Assembly (NCBI RefSeq): GCF_015864575.1
Contig: NZ_JADYWW010000001.1
Location: 1,263,719-1,327,718, forward strand
Direction of reading: 5' to 3'
Length of the DNA stretch: 64,000 nucleotides
DNA from: Salinibacterium sp. SWN248
GTDB lineage: Bacteria; Actinomycetota; Actinomycetes; Actinomycetales; Microbacteriaceae
Shown: positions 8,332-17,020 of the stretch, piece by piece
Layout of the letters: each line of letters starts with the position of its first letter
Position numbering within the stretch: position 1 is the stretch's first letter
Notes under the pieces: model-generated
Databases searched by the model: none
What the model saw: the letters and a program-made list of their open reading frames with translations, nothing else
What the model was told of the DNA's origin: nothing
Program-made: the position numbers and the translations under genes

Positions 8332-8655
8332 ATGGATGAAGACGAGTTTGAAGACTACGACCGTGAGGTCGAGCTTGCGCTGTATCGCGAATACCGCGAT
8401 GTAGTGAGCCAGTTCCGTTTTGTAATTGAGACGGAACGGCGGTTTTACCTCGCCAACGAGGTCGATTTGGTGCGCCGCGATACGGAGCACGACTTCTACT
8501 TCGAGCTCTCGATGACCGACGTGTGGGTGTGGGATGTGTACCGTTCCGACCGCTTCGTGAAGAGCGTGCGCGTGCTCACGTTCAAAGACGTCAACATCGA
8601 AGAACTCAGCGCCAAGGATCTCGAACTGCCGAAGGAGCTCGCGCTCGACGAATAG
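8332..8655 (+). CDS. DUF2469 family protein
   Basis: A 107-residue acidic protein of the actinobacterial DUF2469 family, function unknown. It starts MDEDEFEDYDREVELALYRE and contains the conserved blocks FRFVIETERRFYLANEVDL and FYFELSMTDVWVWDVYR. The family is strongly associated with rnhB and yraN in actinobacterial genomes, as here. The ATG at 8332 has a nearby AAGGG ribosome binding site. A longer in-frame reading would overlap rnhB. It ends convergently with the large oxidoreductase gene at 8728, and the 72-base gap holds no gene. Confidence 0.93.
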   Translation: MDEDEFEDYDREVELALYREYRDVVSQFRFVIETERRFYLANEVDLVRRDTEHDFYFELSMTDVWVWDVYRSDRFVKSVRVLTFKDVNIEELSAKDLELPKELALDE

Positions 8656-8727
8656 CGCGTGTCGCTGGTTGGCCTGCTGCAGTTGTTACGGGGTTGGGTC
8701 GGCGTCGGTTTGGTGAGGGTATGCCGC

Positions 8728-11655
8728 TTAGCGCTCGGGCAGTGCTGCGGCGAGAACTTCCGCGAGATGCTTGCCCTCGGTGTTCGCGAGTTGTGATGCC
8801 TGGGTGCGGCACGAGAAGCCGTCGGCGATCAGAGTGCTGTCGGATGCCGCTTCACGCAGAGCAGGCAGGATGCCGTTCTCGGCGACCGCGACCGACACGT
8901 CGTAGTGTCTTTTCTCCATGCCAAAGTTTCCGGCGAGCCCGCAGCATCCGCTGATCTCGGTGACGGTTGCTCCCGTGGCGGCGAGCAGCGCGCGGTCGGC
9001 GTCAAAACCCATGACGGCATGTTGGTGGCAGTGCGGTTGAACGACAAAGGTGTGGTTGCTGAGGGCGGGCGGGGTCCATGTTTGTGGTCCCAGCGGTGCC
9101 GGTGCGGTGAGCAGCTCGGAAAGCGTAAAAGTTGACCGGGCGACGGCTGCCGCTGCGGGGTCGTCGGGCAGAAGCTCAGTCAGATCTGAGCGCAACACGG
9201 CCGTGCACGACGGTTCGATGCCGATAATCGGGATGCCGCGGTCGACATAGCCGGAGAACTCGCTCACCAGGTCGGTGAGTTTCTGGCGCGCACCCGCCAA
9301 CTGCCCGGTGGTGATCCAGGTGAGGCCGCAACACACATCGCGTTCCGGAAGCAGGATCTCGTAGCCAGCCGCATCCAGCACACGAATCGTGGCGCGGGCG
9401 ATATCAGGCGAGAAGTTGTCGGTGAAGGAGTCAGCCCAGAGGAGGACTTGGGGGCGCGGGGCTGAGTGGCGGTCCGCGGTTTCGGCTGCTGAGGTGGCGG
9501 GGGTTGAGGTGCCGGGGGTTGCCCGTCCAGCGCTGGTTGCCGCGGCCGGGGGCGCCGCGCGCAGGGCGCGAGCCTCGGCGCTCGAGCGGAAGGGGTGACG
9601 GGCGAAGGCGGGGAACGTGCGCCGAGCATCCATGCCACCGGCCCAGAGGGCGATGCGGCGCACGAGCGGCACGCGCAGTAGGGAGTTCGCGAGCGGGGCG
9701 AGCGGCGAGATCAGGCGCGCCCAGCGTGGCAGTTGGCCGAGGAGGTAGTGGCTGCGCGGGCGGAGTTTTCCCTCGTAGCGGCGGTGCAGCACTTCGGCTT
9801 TGAGGGTGGCCATGTCGACGCCGGCGGGGCAGTCGCTCGCGCAGGCTTTGCAGGAGAGGCAGAGGTCGAGGGCGTCGCGCACTTCTGGCGAGTTCACGCC
9901 GCCCGAGACGAGCGAGCCGTTGGCCATTTCTTGCAGTACGCGGGCGCGGCCGCGAGTGGAATCCTTCTCGTCGCCGGTCTCCAAGAACGACGGGCACATG
10001 ACACCGTGGCTGGCCGAGTTATCGGCACGACACTTGCCGACGCCAACGCAGCGATGGCTGGCCGTTGTGAGGTCGCCGTCGTCGTCGCTCAACGCGAAAC
10101 CATTGACCTTGATGAGCGGCAGCGCGACCGGGCGGCGCAACGCGGCATCGACCGGCGCCGGGTCGACAACGATGCCCGGGTTCATCAGATTGTTCGGATC
10201 GAAAAGTCTCTTGAACTGCCCGAACAGCTCGATTGCGGCCGGCGAATACATGCGCGGCAGCAGCTCGCTGCGTGCGCGACCGTCGCCGTGTTCGCCCGAC
10301 AGCGACCCGCCATGGGACGCCACAAGGGTGGCGGCGTCATCCACGAAGGCTCGCAAAACTGCGCCATCCGTCGCGAGAGGAATATCGAGCCGAACATGAA
10401 CGCAACCGTCGCCGAAATGGCCGTACGGCATCCCCTCGATGTTGTAGTCGGCCAGCAGGGCGTCGAAGTCTCGAAGGTAGGCGCCGAGGCGCTCCGGAGG
10501 TACGGCGGCGTCTTCGAAACCGGGCCACGCTTGTTTTCCGGATGCCGTGCGACCGGCCAGCCCGGCACCGTCTTCTCTGATGCGCCACAGTTGTGTCGCG
10601 GCCGCCGAATCGGTGATGACGCGGGACTCGATTGCCTCAGCATCGGCGGCGAGACGGTTCGCGCGCTGGAGAGTCTCGGCGGGGTCGTCGCCCGTGACCT
10701 CGACGAGCAGCCAGCCGGCGCCCGCGGGCAGGGCGGCAACGGCGCGGGCTCCGCGCGTGCGGCTCACAGCATCCACGATTCGGGCGTCGAGTCCTTCAAT
10801 GGCGCTGGGATGGTGGGGGAGAAGCGCGGGCACGGAGTCGGCGGCGGTCGCCATATCGGGATAGCCGAGGGCGACGAGCAGCGGATGCTGGGGCTGGGCC
10901 ACGAGGTCAACGGTTGCCTCGAGCAGCGTCACGAGGCTGCCTTCGGTGCCCACGAGACTGCGGGCCAAGTTGTTACCGTGCTCGGGCAGGAGGTGTTCGA
11001 GACTGTAGCCCGACACCTGACGGCCGAAGCGCCCCAGCTCGGTGCGGATCGTCGCGAGGTTACTGCTGATAAGGGCAGGGAGACCATCAACGATGGTCGG
11101 GTCATTAGCCGCGGTGAAGCGTCGCCCGAGGCCATCGACCACATCGAGGCTCTTCACATTGTCGGCGGTTTTGCCGAACTGCAGGGAATGAGCTCCGCAG
11201 GCGTTGTTGCCGATCATGCCTCCGATGGTGCAGCGCGACCACGTAGAGGGATCGGGGCCGAAGCGCAGACCATGAGGCTGCGCGGCGGATTGGAGGGTGG
11301 CCAACACGGTGCCCGGCTGCACGCGGGCGGTTCGGGCATCCGCATCGACCTCAAGAACGTGGTTCAGATGGCGAGAGAAATCGAGCACGATGCCGCTGCC
11401 GATTGCGTTGCCCGCGACTGACGTTCCAGCACCGCGCGAGGTAAGGGGAGTGCCGCTGTCGCGAGAGACGGAAAGCGCGGCCAGCACGTCGTCGGTGTCG
11501 CGCGGAAACACGACCACGTGCGGCACAACCCGATAGTTCGAGGCATCGCTCGAGTATTCGGCACGGCGCCGCGTGGAGTCATCGACCTCGCCGCGCACCG
11601 CAGAAATCAGTGCGTGAACGAGGTCACGGTGCTCCGGCGATGGCGTGGTCGGCAT
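8728..11655 (-). CDS. FAD- and Fe-S-binding oxidoreductase (GlcD/GlpC-like fusion, YdiJ type)
   Basis: A 975-residue cytoplasmic fusion enzyme. Residues about 30-230 are a FAD-binding type 4 domain (PRDTDDVLAALSVSRDSGTP, then SRGAGTSVAGNAIGSGIVL and GGMIGNNACGAHS), followed by the matching FAD oxidase C-terminal domain. Two iron-sulfur motifs follow at about residue 535 (CVGVGKC...C) and 597 (CLSCKACASDCP). Two CCG cysteine-rich domains lie at about 773 (DVCCGL) and 905 (SGCCGLAGNFG). This architecture matches E. coli YdiJ, a D-2-hydroxyglutarate dehydrogenase, and related D-lactate dehydrogenases; the exact 2-hydroxyacid substrate is inference. A Pro/Ala/Thr-rich linker lies near residues 700-725. 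It is divergent from the LysE-family gene across 28 bases. Confidence 0.9.
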   Translation of the reverse strand: MPTTPSPEHRDLVHALISAVRGEVDDSTRRRAEYSSDASNYRVVPHVVVFPRDTDDVLAALSVSRDSGTPLTSRGAGTSVAGNAIGSGIVLDFSRHLNHVLEVDADARTARVQPGTVLATLQSAAQPHGLRFGPDPSTWSRCTIGGMIGNNACGAHSLQFGKTADNVKSLDVVDGLGRRFTAANDPTIVDGLPALISSNLATIRTELGRFGRQVSGYSLEHLLPEHGNNLARSLVGTEGSLVTLLEATVDLVAQPQHPLLVALGYPDMATAADSVPALLPHHPSAIEGLDARIVDAVSRTRGARAVAALPAGAGWLLVEVTGDDPAETLQRANRLAADAEAIESRVITDSAAATQLWRIREDGAGLAGRTASGKQAWPGFEDAAVPPERLGAYLRDFDALLADYNIEGMPYGHFGDGCVHVRLDIPLATDGAVLRAFVDDAATLVASHGGSLSGEHGDGRARSELLPRMYSPAAIELFGQFKRLFDPNNLMNPGIVVDPAPVDAALRRPVALPLIKVNGFALSDDDGDLTTASHRCVGVGKCRADNSASHGVMCPSFLETGDEKDSTRGRARVLQEMANGSLVSGGVNSPEVRDALDLCLSCKACASDCPAGVDMATLKAEVLHRRYEGKLRPRSHYLLGQLPRWARLISPLAPLANSLLRVPLVRRIALWAGGMDARRTFPAFARHPFRSSAEARALRAAPPAAATSAGRATPGTSTPATSAAETADRHSAPRPQVLLWADSFTDNFSPDIARATIRVLDAAGYEILLPERDVCCGLTWITTGQLAGARQKLTDLVSEFSGYVDRGIPIIGIEPSCTAVLRSDLTELLPDDPAAAAVARSTFTLSELLTAPAPLGPQTWTPPALSNHTFVVQPHCHQHAVMGFDADRALLAATGATVTEISGCCGLAGNFGMEKRHYDVSVAVAENGILPALREAASDSTLIADGFSCRTQASQLANTEGKHLAEVLAAALPER

Positions 11656-11683
11656 GCACCCATTCTGCCCCTAGAGTCATCTC

Positions 11684-12304
11684 ATGCTCTCGATCTTTGC
11701 CGTCGTCGTCGCCGGGCTCGGCTTTGGGCTCTCGCTGATTATTGCCATCGGCGCCCAAAACGCGTTCGTCCTGCGGCAAGGGCTGCGGCGGGAACACGTC
11801 ACCGCAGTGGTGCTCGTGTGCATGCTCTCCGACATCGTGTTGATTACCGCCGGTGTTGCTGGCCTCGGGGCGCTCATCGAGCAAGCGGGTTGGCTCTTGA
11901 TCGTCGCCCGCGTCGGCGGCGCACTCTTTTTACTCGTCTACGCGTTCTTGTCGCTTCGTCGGGCAACCCGTCCGCAAGCACTCACCGCAACAGCATCCGG
12001 AACGGGGATGACTCTCGCTGCAGCCCTCTCCACAGCGCTCGCGCTCACCTGGCTCAACCCGCACGTGTACATCGACACCGTGCTGTTGCTCGGCTCCATC
12101 GGCGGAACCTATGGCGACGACCGCTGGTGGTTCGCGCTCGGGGCGTGCCTCGGCAGCGTGATCTGGTTCACGGCGATCGGCTACGGCAGTCGCTATCTGC
12201 GACCCCTCTTCGCTAAGCCGATGGCGTGGCGGGTGCTCGACATCCTCATTGCGGCGGTCATGGTCGTGCTGGCGGGCAGCTTGATCGCCGGGTTATTCGC
12301 GTAG
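11684..12304 (+). CDS. LysE/ArgO family amino-acid exporter
   Basis: A 206-residue membrane protein of the LysE/ArgO family, which exports basic amino acids. Six hydrophobic stretches are visible. Family signatures are FGLSLIIAIGAQNAFVLRQG near the N-terminus and the very characteristic LTWLNPHVYIDTVLLLGSIG near residues 122-141. The ATG at 11684 lies 28 bases from the divergent oxidoreductase start. LysE is usually paired with a LysR-type activator (LysG/ArgP), and none is adjacent here. Substrate (lysine, arginine or both) cannot be decided. Confidence 0.92.
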   Translation: MLSIFAVVVAGLGFGLSLIIAIGAQNAFVLRQGLRREHVTAVVLVCMLSDIVLITAGVAGLGALIEQAGWLLIVARVGGALFLLVYAFLSLRRATRPQALTATASGTGMTLAAALSTALALTWLNPHVYIDTVLLLGSIGGTYGDDRWWFALGACLGSVIWFTAIGYGSRYLRPLFAKPMAWRVLDILIAAVMVVLAGSLIAGLFA

Positions 12305-12410
12305 CTGCGCCCCGCGGTCTGTGCTCTGCACCCTGTGCGCCCGAAAAAGGTTTCGTGACAATTCGTTAGATTCGCTAGGCGGATGCTCGGCTGAGTGTTA
12401 GAAATCGACT

Positions 12411-12899
12411 ATGCGTATTTGTGGAGTCGCTCTTGTCGGTGTCGCGGTTGTTCTCGGACTTTCCGGGTGCGTGTCGGCGGAGCCACAAGTATCGGAGTCT
12501 TCGGGGGCTTCGGGTGATGCAGGCGAATCGAGGATGTCGTTCTTGAGCGCGGACCCCGGCATGCAGCGATCAGGTTTCAGCGACGCAATTCTCTTTGAGC
12601 AGGTAGACGTGGGTGCCCACGAGTATTCGCTCCCGCCGCTCAGCGACTCGGTTGATCAGCTCTTTCTCGCCATCGGCTGCGACCGGACATCGGAGTTTGA
12701 ACTCTTTCTCGTGTCCGACGGAGAAGTTGTGGACGGAGTGCAGGCAAACGACTGTGCGAGCGAGCGCGGAACTGCGGCAGCAACCAGCATTACGGAGCCG
12801 TTCGACGTTGACCCGTCCACTCTGAAGCTCAGGGTTACCGTCGACGACGGTGTGTGGTTCAGCGTCTCGGTGTTTGAAGCGGGCGGTACGACCGGCTAG
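12411..12899 (+). CDS. Putative lipoprotein
   Basis: A 162-residue predicted lipoprotein of unknown function. The N-terminus MRICGVALVGVAVVLGLSGC ends in a lipobox (L-S-G-C) with lipidated Cys20, followed by an acidic Ser/Gly-rich linker. The mature part is acidic and contains two further Cys (IGCDRTSEFELFLVSDG and VQANDCASERG) that could form a disulfide outside the cell. No domain is recognised. It stands between the LysE-family gene and yraN in the same direction, 95 bases ahead of yraN. Confidence 0.8.
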   Translation: MRICGVALVGVAVVLGLSGCVSAEPQVSESSGASGDAGESRMSFLSADPGMQRSGFSDAILFEQVDVGAHEYSLPPLSDSVDQLFLAIGCDRTSEFELFLVSDGEVVDGVQANDCASERGTAAATSITEPFDVDPSTLKLRVTVDDGVWFSVSVFEAGGTTG

Positions 12900-12994
12900 A
12901 TCACTAGTCCTCCCCATCGGGGTGCGTGGGCGAGTCTTCTCCCACATCGTGCCGCGCCACGTTCTCAGTTGTGCCCAGGCGCGACTCTTGAGCC

Positions 12995-13351
12995 ATGGCA
13001 GCAAAAGACGAACTAGGCGCGCACGGCGAGACCCTCGCGGCCGACCACCTCATCAGGTCAGGGCTCGAGATCCTTGATCGCAATTGGCGGTGCTCACAGG
13101 GCGAACTCGACATTGTGGCGCGGGAGCGCGACGAGCTCGTGTTCGTCGAGGTCAAGACTCGTTCGAGCGTGCTGTTTGGGCATCCATTTGAGTCGATCAC
13201 TGCCACGAAACTTGCACGTTTGCGACGGCTCGCTGCGGCTTGGTGTGACGATCACCCCGGATCTGGTTCTTCCGTGCGCATTGATGCCGTTGCGGTAATT
13301 GTGCCCTCGCGTGGAACTGTCGAGATCGAGCACCTGAAGTGCATCTCATGA
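12995..13351 (+). CDS. yraN: YraN family (UPF0102) putative endonuclease
   Basis: A 118-residue UPF0102/YraN protein with a predicted PD-(D/E)XK nuclease-like fold. Conserved blocks are LGAHGETLAADHLI (about residues 6-19), ILDRNWRCSQGELDIVARE, and DELVFVEVKTRSSVLFGHP with the predicted catalytic E-V-K. Its biochemical role is unproven. The gene is strongly linked to comM and dprA in many bacteria, as here. Its TGA stop overlaps the comM start by four bases, so it belongs to a DNA-processing operon. Confidence 0.94.
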   Translation: MAAKDELGAHGETLAADHLIRSGLEILDRNWRCSQGELDIVARERDELVFVEVKTRSSVLFGHPFESITATKLARLRRLAAAWCDDHPGSGSSVRIDAVAVIVPSRGTVEIEHLKCIS

Positions 13352-14880
13352 TCGGCAGAACCTATGCCGTCTCCCTACTCGGCCTCGAAGGCGCCATCGT
13401 GGAGATCGAAGCCGACCTCTCCAACAACCTTCCCGGGTTCGTGCTCATCGGCTTGCCCGATACTGCGTTGGGCGAAGCGAAAGACCGCGTGCGGGCCGCA
13501 GCAACGAACTCCGGATGCGGGCTGCCGAACCGCAAAATCACCGTCAACTTGTCGCCAGCAGCGCTACCCAAACACGGCTCCGGTTTCGACCTAGGCATAG
13601 CCGTCGCGGCGCTCGCCGCGTCCGGAACCATCTCTGCAGAATCGATCGACCGGGTGCTCCATATCGGAGAGCTCGGGCTCGACGGGCGCTTGCGTCCGGT
13701 GAACGGTGTGCTTCCCGCAGTGCTCGCCGCATCGCGGGCCGGATTCACGACAGTGATGGTGCCGAGCGGCAACGCTGACGAGGCATCGCTCGTGCCCGAC
13801 ATGCGCGTGATCGCGGTGCCCTCACTGCGGGATGCCGCCATTTGGCATGGCGGAGAATTCGAGACTGAACCCGTTGAGGTGATCACGCGACCGGCCCCCG
13901 AGGCGGCCCCCGATACCGGTGGCGATCTTGCCGACATGATCGGCAGTAGCGATGCTATCGACGCAATGCTCGTCGCTGCAGCGGGTGGCCACCACGTGTT
14001 CTTGCTTGGCCCTCCCGGTGCGGGCAAAACAATGCTCGCGGCTCGACTTCCTGGGCTGCTGCCCGACCTCGATCCCCAAGCAGCTCTCGAAGTCTCCTCC
14101 ATTCGTTCGTTGGCCGGGTTGCCGGTGGGCAGCAGTCTCACCACCCGGCCACCCCTCGAAGCGCCCCATCACACGGCGACGGCCGCGGCGCTCGTGGGAG
14201 GCGGCAGCTCGCAGATACGTCCGGGTGCTGCCGCCCGAGCCTCCGACGGAGTGCTCTTTCTCGACGAAGCACCCGAGTTTGCGCCGGCAGCGCTGGACGC
14301 ACTTCGGCAACCGCTTGAATCGGGGGTTATCAGCATCCATCGGGCGAATGCGATTGCTCACTTTCCTGGCCGTTTTCAGCTCGTGATGGCGGCCAACCCC
14401 TGCCCCTGTGGGCAGTGGGGCGCCCGCGATAGTGAGTGCACCTGCCCGCCCAATAGTCGGCGGCGCTACCTCGCACGCCTGTCGGGTCCGCTACTCGATC
14501 GCATCGACATTCAATTTCGCGTCGAGCGCATCACGAGCGCTCAACTGCGGTTAGCGGGCGAGCGACCGTCTCTTTCGACGGCGGATGCCCGCGCCCGCGT
14601 CACAGCGGCCCGTCAGCGTGCGGCCGCTCGCCTTGAGACCACGCCGTGGCGGCTCAACTCTCACGTGCCGGGCTCGTATCTACGCGGTCGCGAGCTGCGG
14701 CTAGCGCCCAAGGTCACGGCGGGGCTTGACCGCGCTCTTGAACGCGGCGGCATCACGATGCGCGGGTATGACCGTGTGCTCCGCGTCGCCTGGTCGCTCG
14801 CTGACCTCGCCGACGATTCCCGGCCCGACGACACCCACGTCGGGCAAGCGCTCTATCTCAGAAAGGCCATGTCACAGTGA
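13348..14880 (+). CDS. comM: ComM/YifB family Mg-chelatase-like AAA+ ATPase
   Basis: A 510-residue ComM (YifB) ATPase, in other bacteria a helicase that promotes branch migration during natural transformation. The N-terminal domain includes LPGFVLIGLPDTALGEAKDR and KITVNLSPAALPKHGSGFDL. The Walker A motif is GPPGAGKTM near residue 224, and Walker B is LFLDEAPEF. A zinc-like cluster ANPCPCGQWG...CTCPP follows and the C-terminal lid ends SLADLADDSRPD. The ATG at 13348 overlaps the yraN stop (ATGA). The stop overlaps the dprA start by four bases. The frame could open nine bases earlier, but MIGRTYAVS is the usual N-terminus. Confidence 0.95.
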   Translation: MIGRTYAVSLLGLEGAIVEIEADLSNNLPGFVLIGLPDTALGEAKDRVRAAATNSGCGLPNRKITVNLSPAALPKHGSGFDLGIAVAALAASGTISAESIDRVLHIGELGLDGRLRPVNGVLPAVLAASRAGFTTVMVPSGNADEASLVPDMRVIAVPSLRDAAIWHGGEFETEPVEVITRPAPEAAPDTGGDLADMIGSSDAIDAMLVAAAGGHHVFLLGPPGAGKTMLAARLPGLLPDLDPQAALEVSSIRSLAGLPVGSSLTTRPPLEAPHHTATAAALVGGGSSQIRPGAAARASDGVLFLDEAPEFAPAALDALRQPLESGVISIHRANAIAHFPGRFQLVMAANPCPCGQWGARDSECTCPPNSRRRYLARLSGPLLDRIDIQFRVERITSAQLRLAGERPSLSTADARARVTAARQRAAARLETTPWRLNSHVPGSYLRGRELRLAPKVTAGLDRALERGGITMRGYDRVLRVAWSLADLADDSRPDDTHVGQALYLRKAMSQ

Positions 14881-16160
14881 GCATATTTGGACTCAAAGAA
14901 TCAGAAGTCGCCACCCTTGTGAAGGCAGTCAGCGTTGGCGGCGGTGATGATCTCGACCGCGACGCGATCGAAGAACGCTTCGCGCGTGCAACGTGGAGTG
15001 GCCTTGCGGAACCCGGCGATCGTCTTGCTGGTCGCGCCATTCAGCATCTCGGCGCCGTGCGAGCACTCGCCGGCGTTGTCGAACGCTGGGAACCAGAACG
15101 CTTCGCTGGCGCGCTGTCAACGGGCGGTGACGCGGTGGCTGATGGCGACATGGCTCAAGCAATCGAGCGCTGGATGCCGCGGCTCAAGTCCAACACCGCG
15201 CTCATCGCTCTGCGGCAGGCCGCCCGCTTTGGCGCACGCCTGCTCACGCCCCACGACCCCCTGTGGCCGTCGCGCCTCAACGATCTCGACTGGCACGCGC
15301 CCTCGGCGCTCTGGGTTCGCGGAACCGACGAAGCTCTTGCCGGAATCGATCGCGGCATCGCCCTCGTCGGCGCTCGTGCGGCAACCGGCTATGGCGAGCA
15401 CATCACGATGGAAGCTTCCGCCGGTCTCGTCGATCGTGGCTACACGATCGTGTCTGGTGCCGCCTACGGAATCGACGGCATGGCCCACCGCGCTGCTCTC
15501 GCCAGCCAAGGACTCACTGTCGCCTTCCTCGCTGGGGGAGTAGACCGTTTCTATCCGAGCGGCCACGACGCGCTCCTCGGTCGCATCGTCGAAAACGGCG
15601 TCGTCATCTCGGAGTTGCCGTGCGGCTCACCACCCACCAAGTGGAGATTCCTGCAGCGCAACAGATTAATCGCTGCGGCAAGCCTGGCGACGGTCGTTCT
15701 TGAGGCGGGCTGGCGTTCGGGGTCGCTCAACACGGCAGGTCACGCCGCTGCCCTCGGACGCCCGCTCGGTGCAGTGCCCGGCCCGGTGACCAGCGCTGCC
15801 TCAGCAGGCTGCCACCGCCTCATCCGTGACTACGACGCCGTGTGCGTCACCAACCCCGACCAGATGGCCGAGCTCGCACCCCTCGAGCAAGCGCTCCTGT
15901 CGGTCGACGAGGCGACAGACTCCGCGGGCACTACACAAATTCCGAGTGAGCATTCGGATGCTGGCAGCCCAGCCAACACTGAGACCACACGCCTTCTCGA
16001 CGCCCTCAGCGCTCGCAGCGCCCGCACCACCGATGACATTGCCGCGCGCAGCGGCCTCGCGATCTCCACGGTTCGCGCCCAACTCGGGTTGCTCGAACTC
16101 GACGGTCGCGTCGCCGAAACGGAGCGCGGGTGGAAGCGCGCAGCGAAGAACCGCGGCTAG
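14877..16160 (+). CDS. dprA: DNA processing protein DprA
   Basis: DprA loads RecA onto incoming single-stranded DNA in transformable bacteria. Its role in organisms without known competence is unclear. The 427 residues contain the Rossmann-like core: IALVGARAATGYGEHI, IVSGAAYGIDGMAHRAAL, TVAFLAGGVDRFYPSGH and RFLQRNRLIAAASLATVVLE. A C-terminal winged helix (LLDALSARSARTTDDIAARS, then WKR) follows. The GTG start at 14877 overlaps comM by four bases. The yraN-comM-dprA order is conserved, but xerC, which often comes next in this family, is displaced to 21647. Confidence 0.95.
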   Translation: MSIFGLKESEVATLVKAVSVGGGDDLDRDAIEERFARATWSGLAEPGDRLAGRAIQHLGAVRALAGVVERWEPERFAGALSTGGDAVADGDMAQAIERWMPRLKSNTALIALRQAARFGARLLTPHDPLWPSRLNDLDWHAPSALWVRGTDEALAGIDRGIALVGARAATGYGEHITMEASAGLVDRGYTIVSGAAYGIDGMAHRAALASQGLTVAFLAGGVDRFYPSGHDALLGRIVENGVVISELPCGSPPTKWRFLQRNRLIAAASLATVVLEAGWRSGSLNTAGHAAALGRPLGAVPGPVTSAASAGCHRLIRDYDAVCVTNPDQMAELAPLEQALLSVDEATDSAGTTQIPSEHSDAGSPANTETTRLLDALSARSARTTDDIAARSGLAISTVRAQLGLLELDGRVAETERGWKRAAKNRG

Positions 16161-16210
16161 CGGTGCTGAGTTACGCAGTAACCGCGCAGCCCAGCACCGA
16201 GCCAACTGTC

Positions 16211-16501
16211 TTACTGTGCCGGCGCTACAGCTCCCGTGGATTCCGCGGGCGCACGCCCCTCAAGGATGTCGACGAGCGTTGCATTCCATTCACTCCGGTT
16301 CTCGATGAAGGCGACGTGTCCGCTGTTTTCGAAATACGTCAAAGTCGAGGTGGGAATCAGGCGGTGAGCTTCTTCGCTCCACCGAGGATCCCCAATAGCG
16401 TCGTGCCGCCCCGAGAAAATATGCACCGGAGTCTGCACCGACGGGAGTACTCCACGCAGATCGTTGTCGATCAGCTGGGCCCGCTGATGGGCGGCACGTC
16501 T
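16211..16501 (-). pseudogene. Alpha/beta hydrolase, C-terminal remnant
   Basis: About 95 codons on the minus strand encode the last third of an alpha/beta hydrolase. Visible are PVHIFSGRHDAIGDPRWSEE, which contains the Asp-bearing strand, and YFENSGHVAFIENRSEWN, which contains the catalytic His. The frame is closed by a stop at 16517-16519, and no nucleophile elbow or oxyanion region is present, so two thirds of the gene are missing. A possible start at 16438 would give a 75-residue protein that cannot be a functional hydrolase. Its truncated end meets the truncated end of the PucR remnant, as if a deletion fused the two. Confidence 0.7.
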
Positions 16502-16709
16502 CGAGATCGGCGCTTGTTAGAAACCGCCCTGCGCTATCTCGACACTCAGGGTTCCGTATCCGGCGTTGCTTCGAGTCTTTCTATTCACGAAAACACCGTG
16601 CGCCAAAGGATGGCGAGACTCGATCAGTTGCTCCCCGGGTGGCGAAGGGCCTCGGAGTCTGGACGTGCACATCGCGTTGCGGACGCATGCGGTGTTGGAT
16701 GCCGGCTAA
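16460..16709 (+). pseudogene. PucR-type regulator, C-terminal remnant with frameshift
   Basis: The plus strand carries the C-terminal DNA-binding end of a PucR-family regulator: DQLGPLMGG, then LLETALRYLDTQGSVSGVAS and IHENTVRQRMARLDQLLP (helix-turn-helix). The match continues in another frame as GPRSLDVHIALRTHAVLDAG and a TAA at 16707-16709. The shift lies in the CCCCGGG run near 16631-16642. The sensory N-terminal part is absent. It therefore appears both truncated and frameshifted. PucR regulators often sit beside proline-degradation or transporter genes, and putP follows 300 bases downstream. Confidence 0.65.
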
Positions 16710-16922
16710 GAGGCTGTCTGCGAAAGAGAGCCGGGGTGTCGGCCGTCGCGATCACACCCGCCGGCCAGCTAAAGGTGCTGTCCGGCGAAAAATTAGCACG
16801 GTTTGCGCCGTGTGAGCGCAAGGGGTGAAAGCTGTGAATGTCGCGCACGTCACGCAAGACTCCTGTGCAAACATGAGAATTCTGCCACATCACTGCGTTT
16901 GAGGCAGTAATCATTAGATTTC

Positions 16923-16951
16923 TTTACGTTTCATGTCGGGCTTTTTAGATT
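16923..16951 (+). promoter_or_regulatory. Likely putP promoter
   Basis: TTTACG at 16923-16928 and TAGATT at 16946-16951 are separated by exactly 17 bases and lie about 70 bases before the putP ATG, a good sigma-70-type promoter match. The 311 bases between the PucR remnant and putP (16710-17020) contain no gene that I can support. They are noticeably richer in A and T than the flanking genes. Confidence 0.5.
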
Positions 16952-17020
16952 GTCACTAATCCTTATCTCTGCGAGGGTAGACAGGCTTAGCCCACGGATG
17001 TGTATAGGAAAGGCGACAAA

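Noticed and set aside
9733-11421. A 562-codon open frame on the plus strand
   Set aside because: It lies antisense to the FAD/Fe-S oxidoreductase, which shows coherent FAD, Fe-S and CCG motifs. The plus-strand product has none.
13362-14144. A 260-codon minus-strand frame opposite comM
   Set aside because: A Ser/Pro/Ala-rich shadow of a gene with Walker motifs; no ribosome binding site.
16130-16828. A 232-codon plus-strand frame read as one intact gene
   Set aside because: Only its middle part matches a PucR C-terminus, the match continues in a different frame, and the rest is antisense to the hydrolase remnant or beyond the PucR stop.
16710-17020. Insertion-sequence remnant in the AT-richer gap before putP
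   Set aside because: No terminal inverted repeats, target-site duplication or transposase fragment were seen. A promoter explains the composition.
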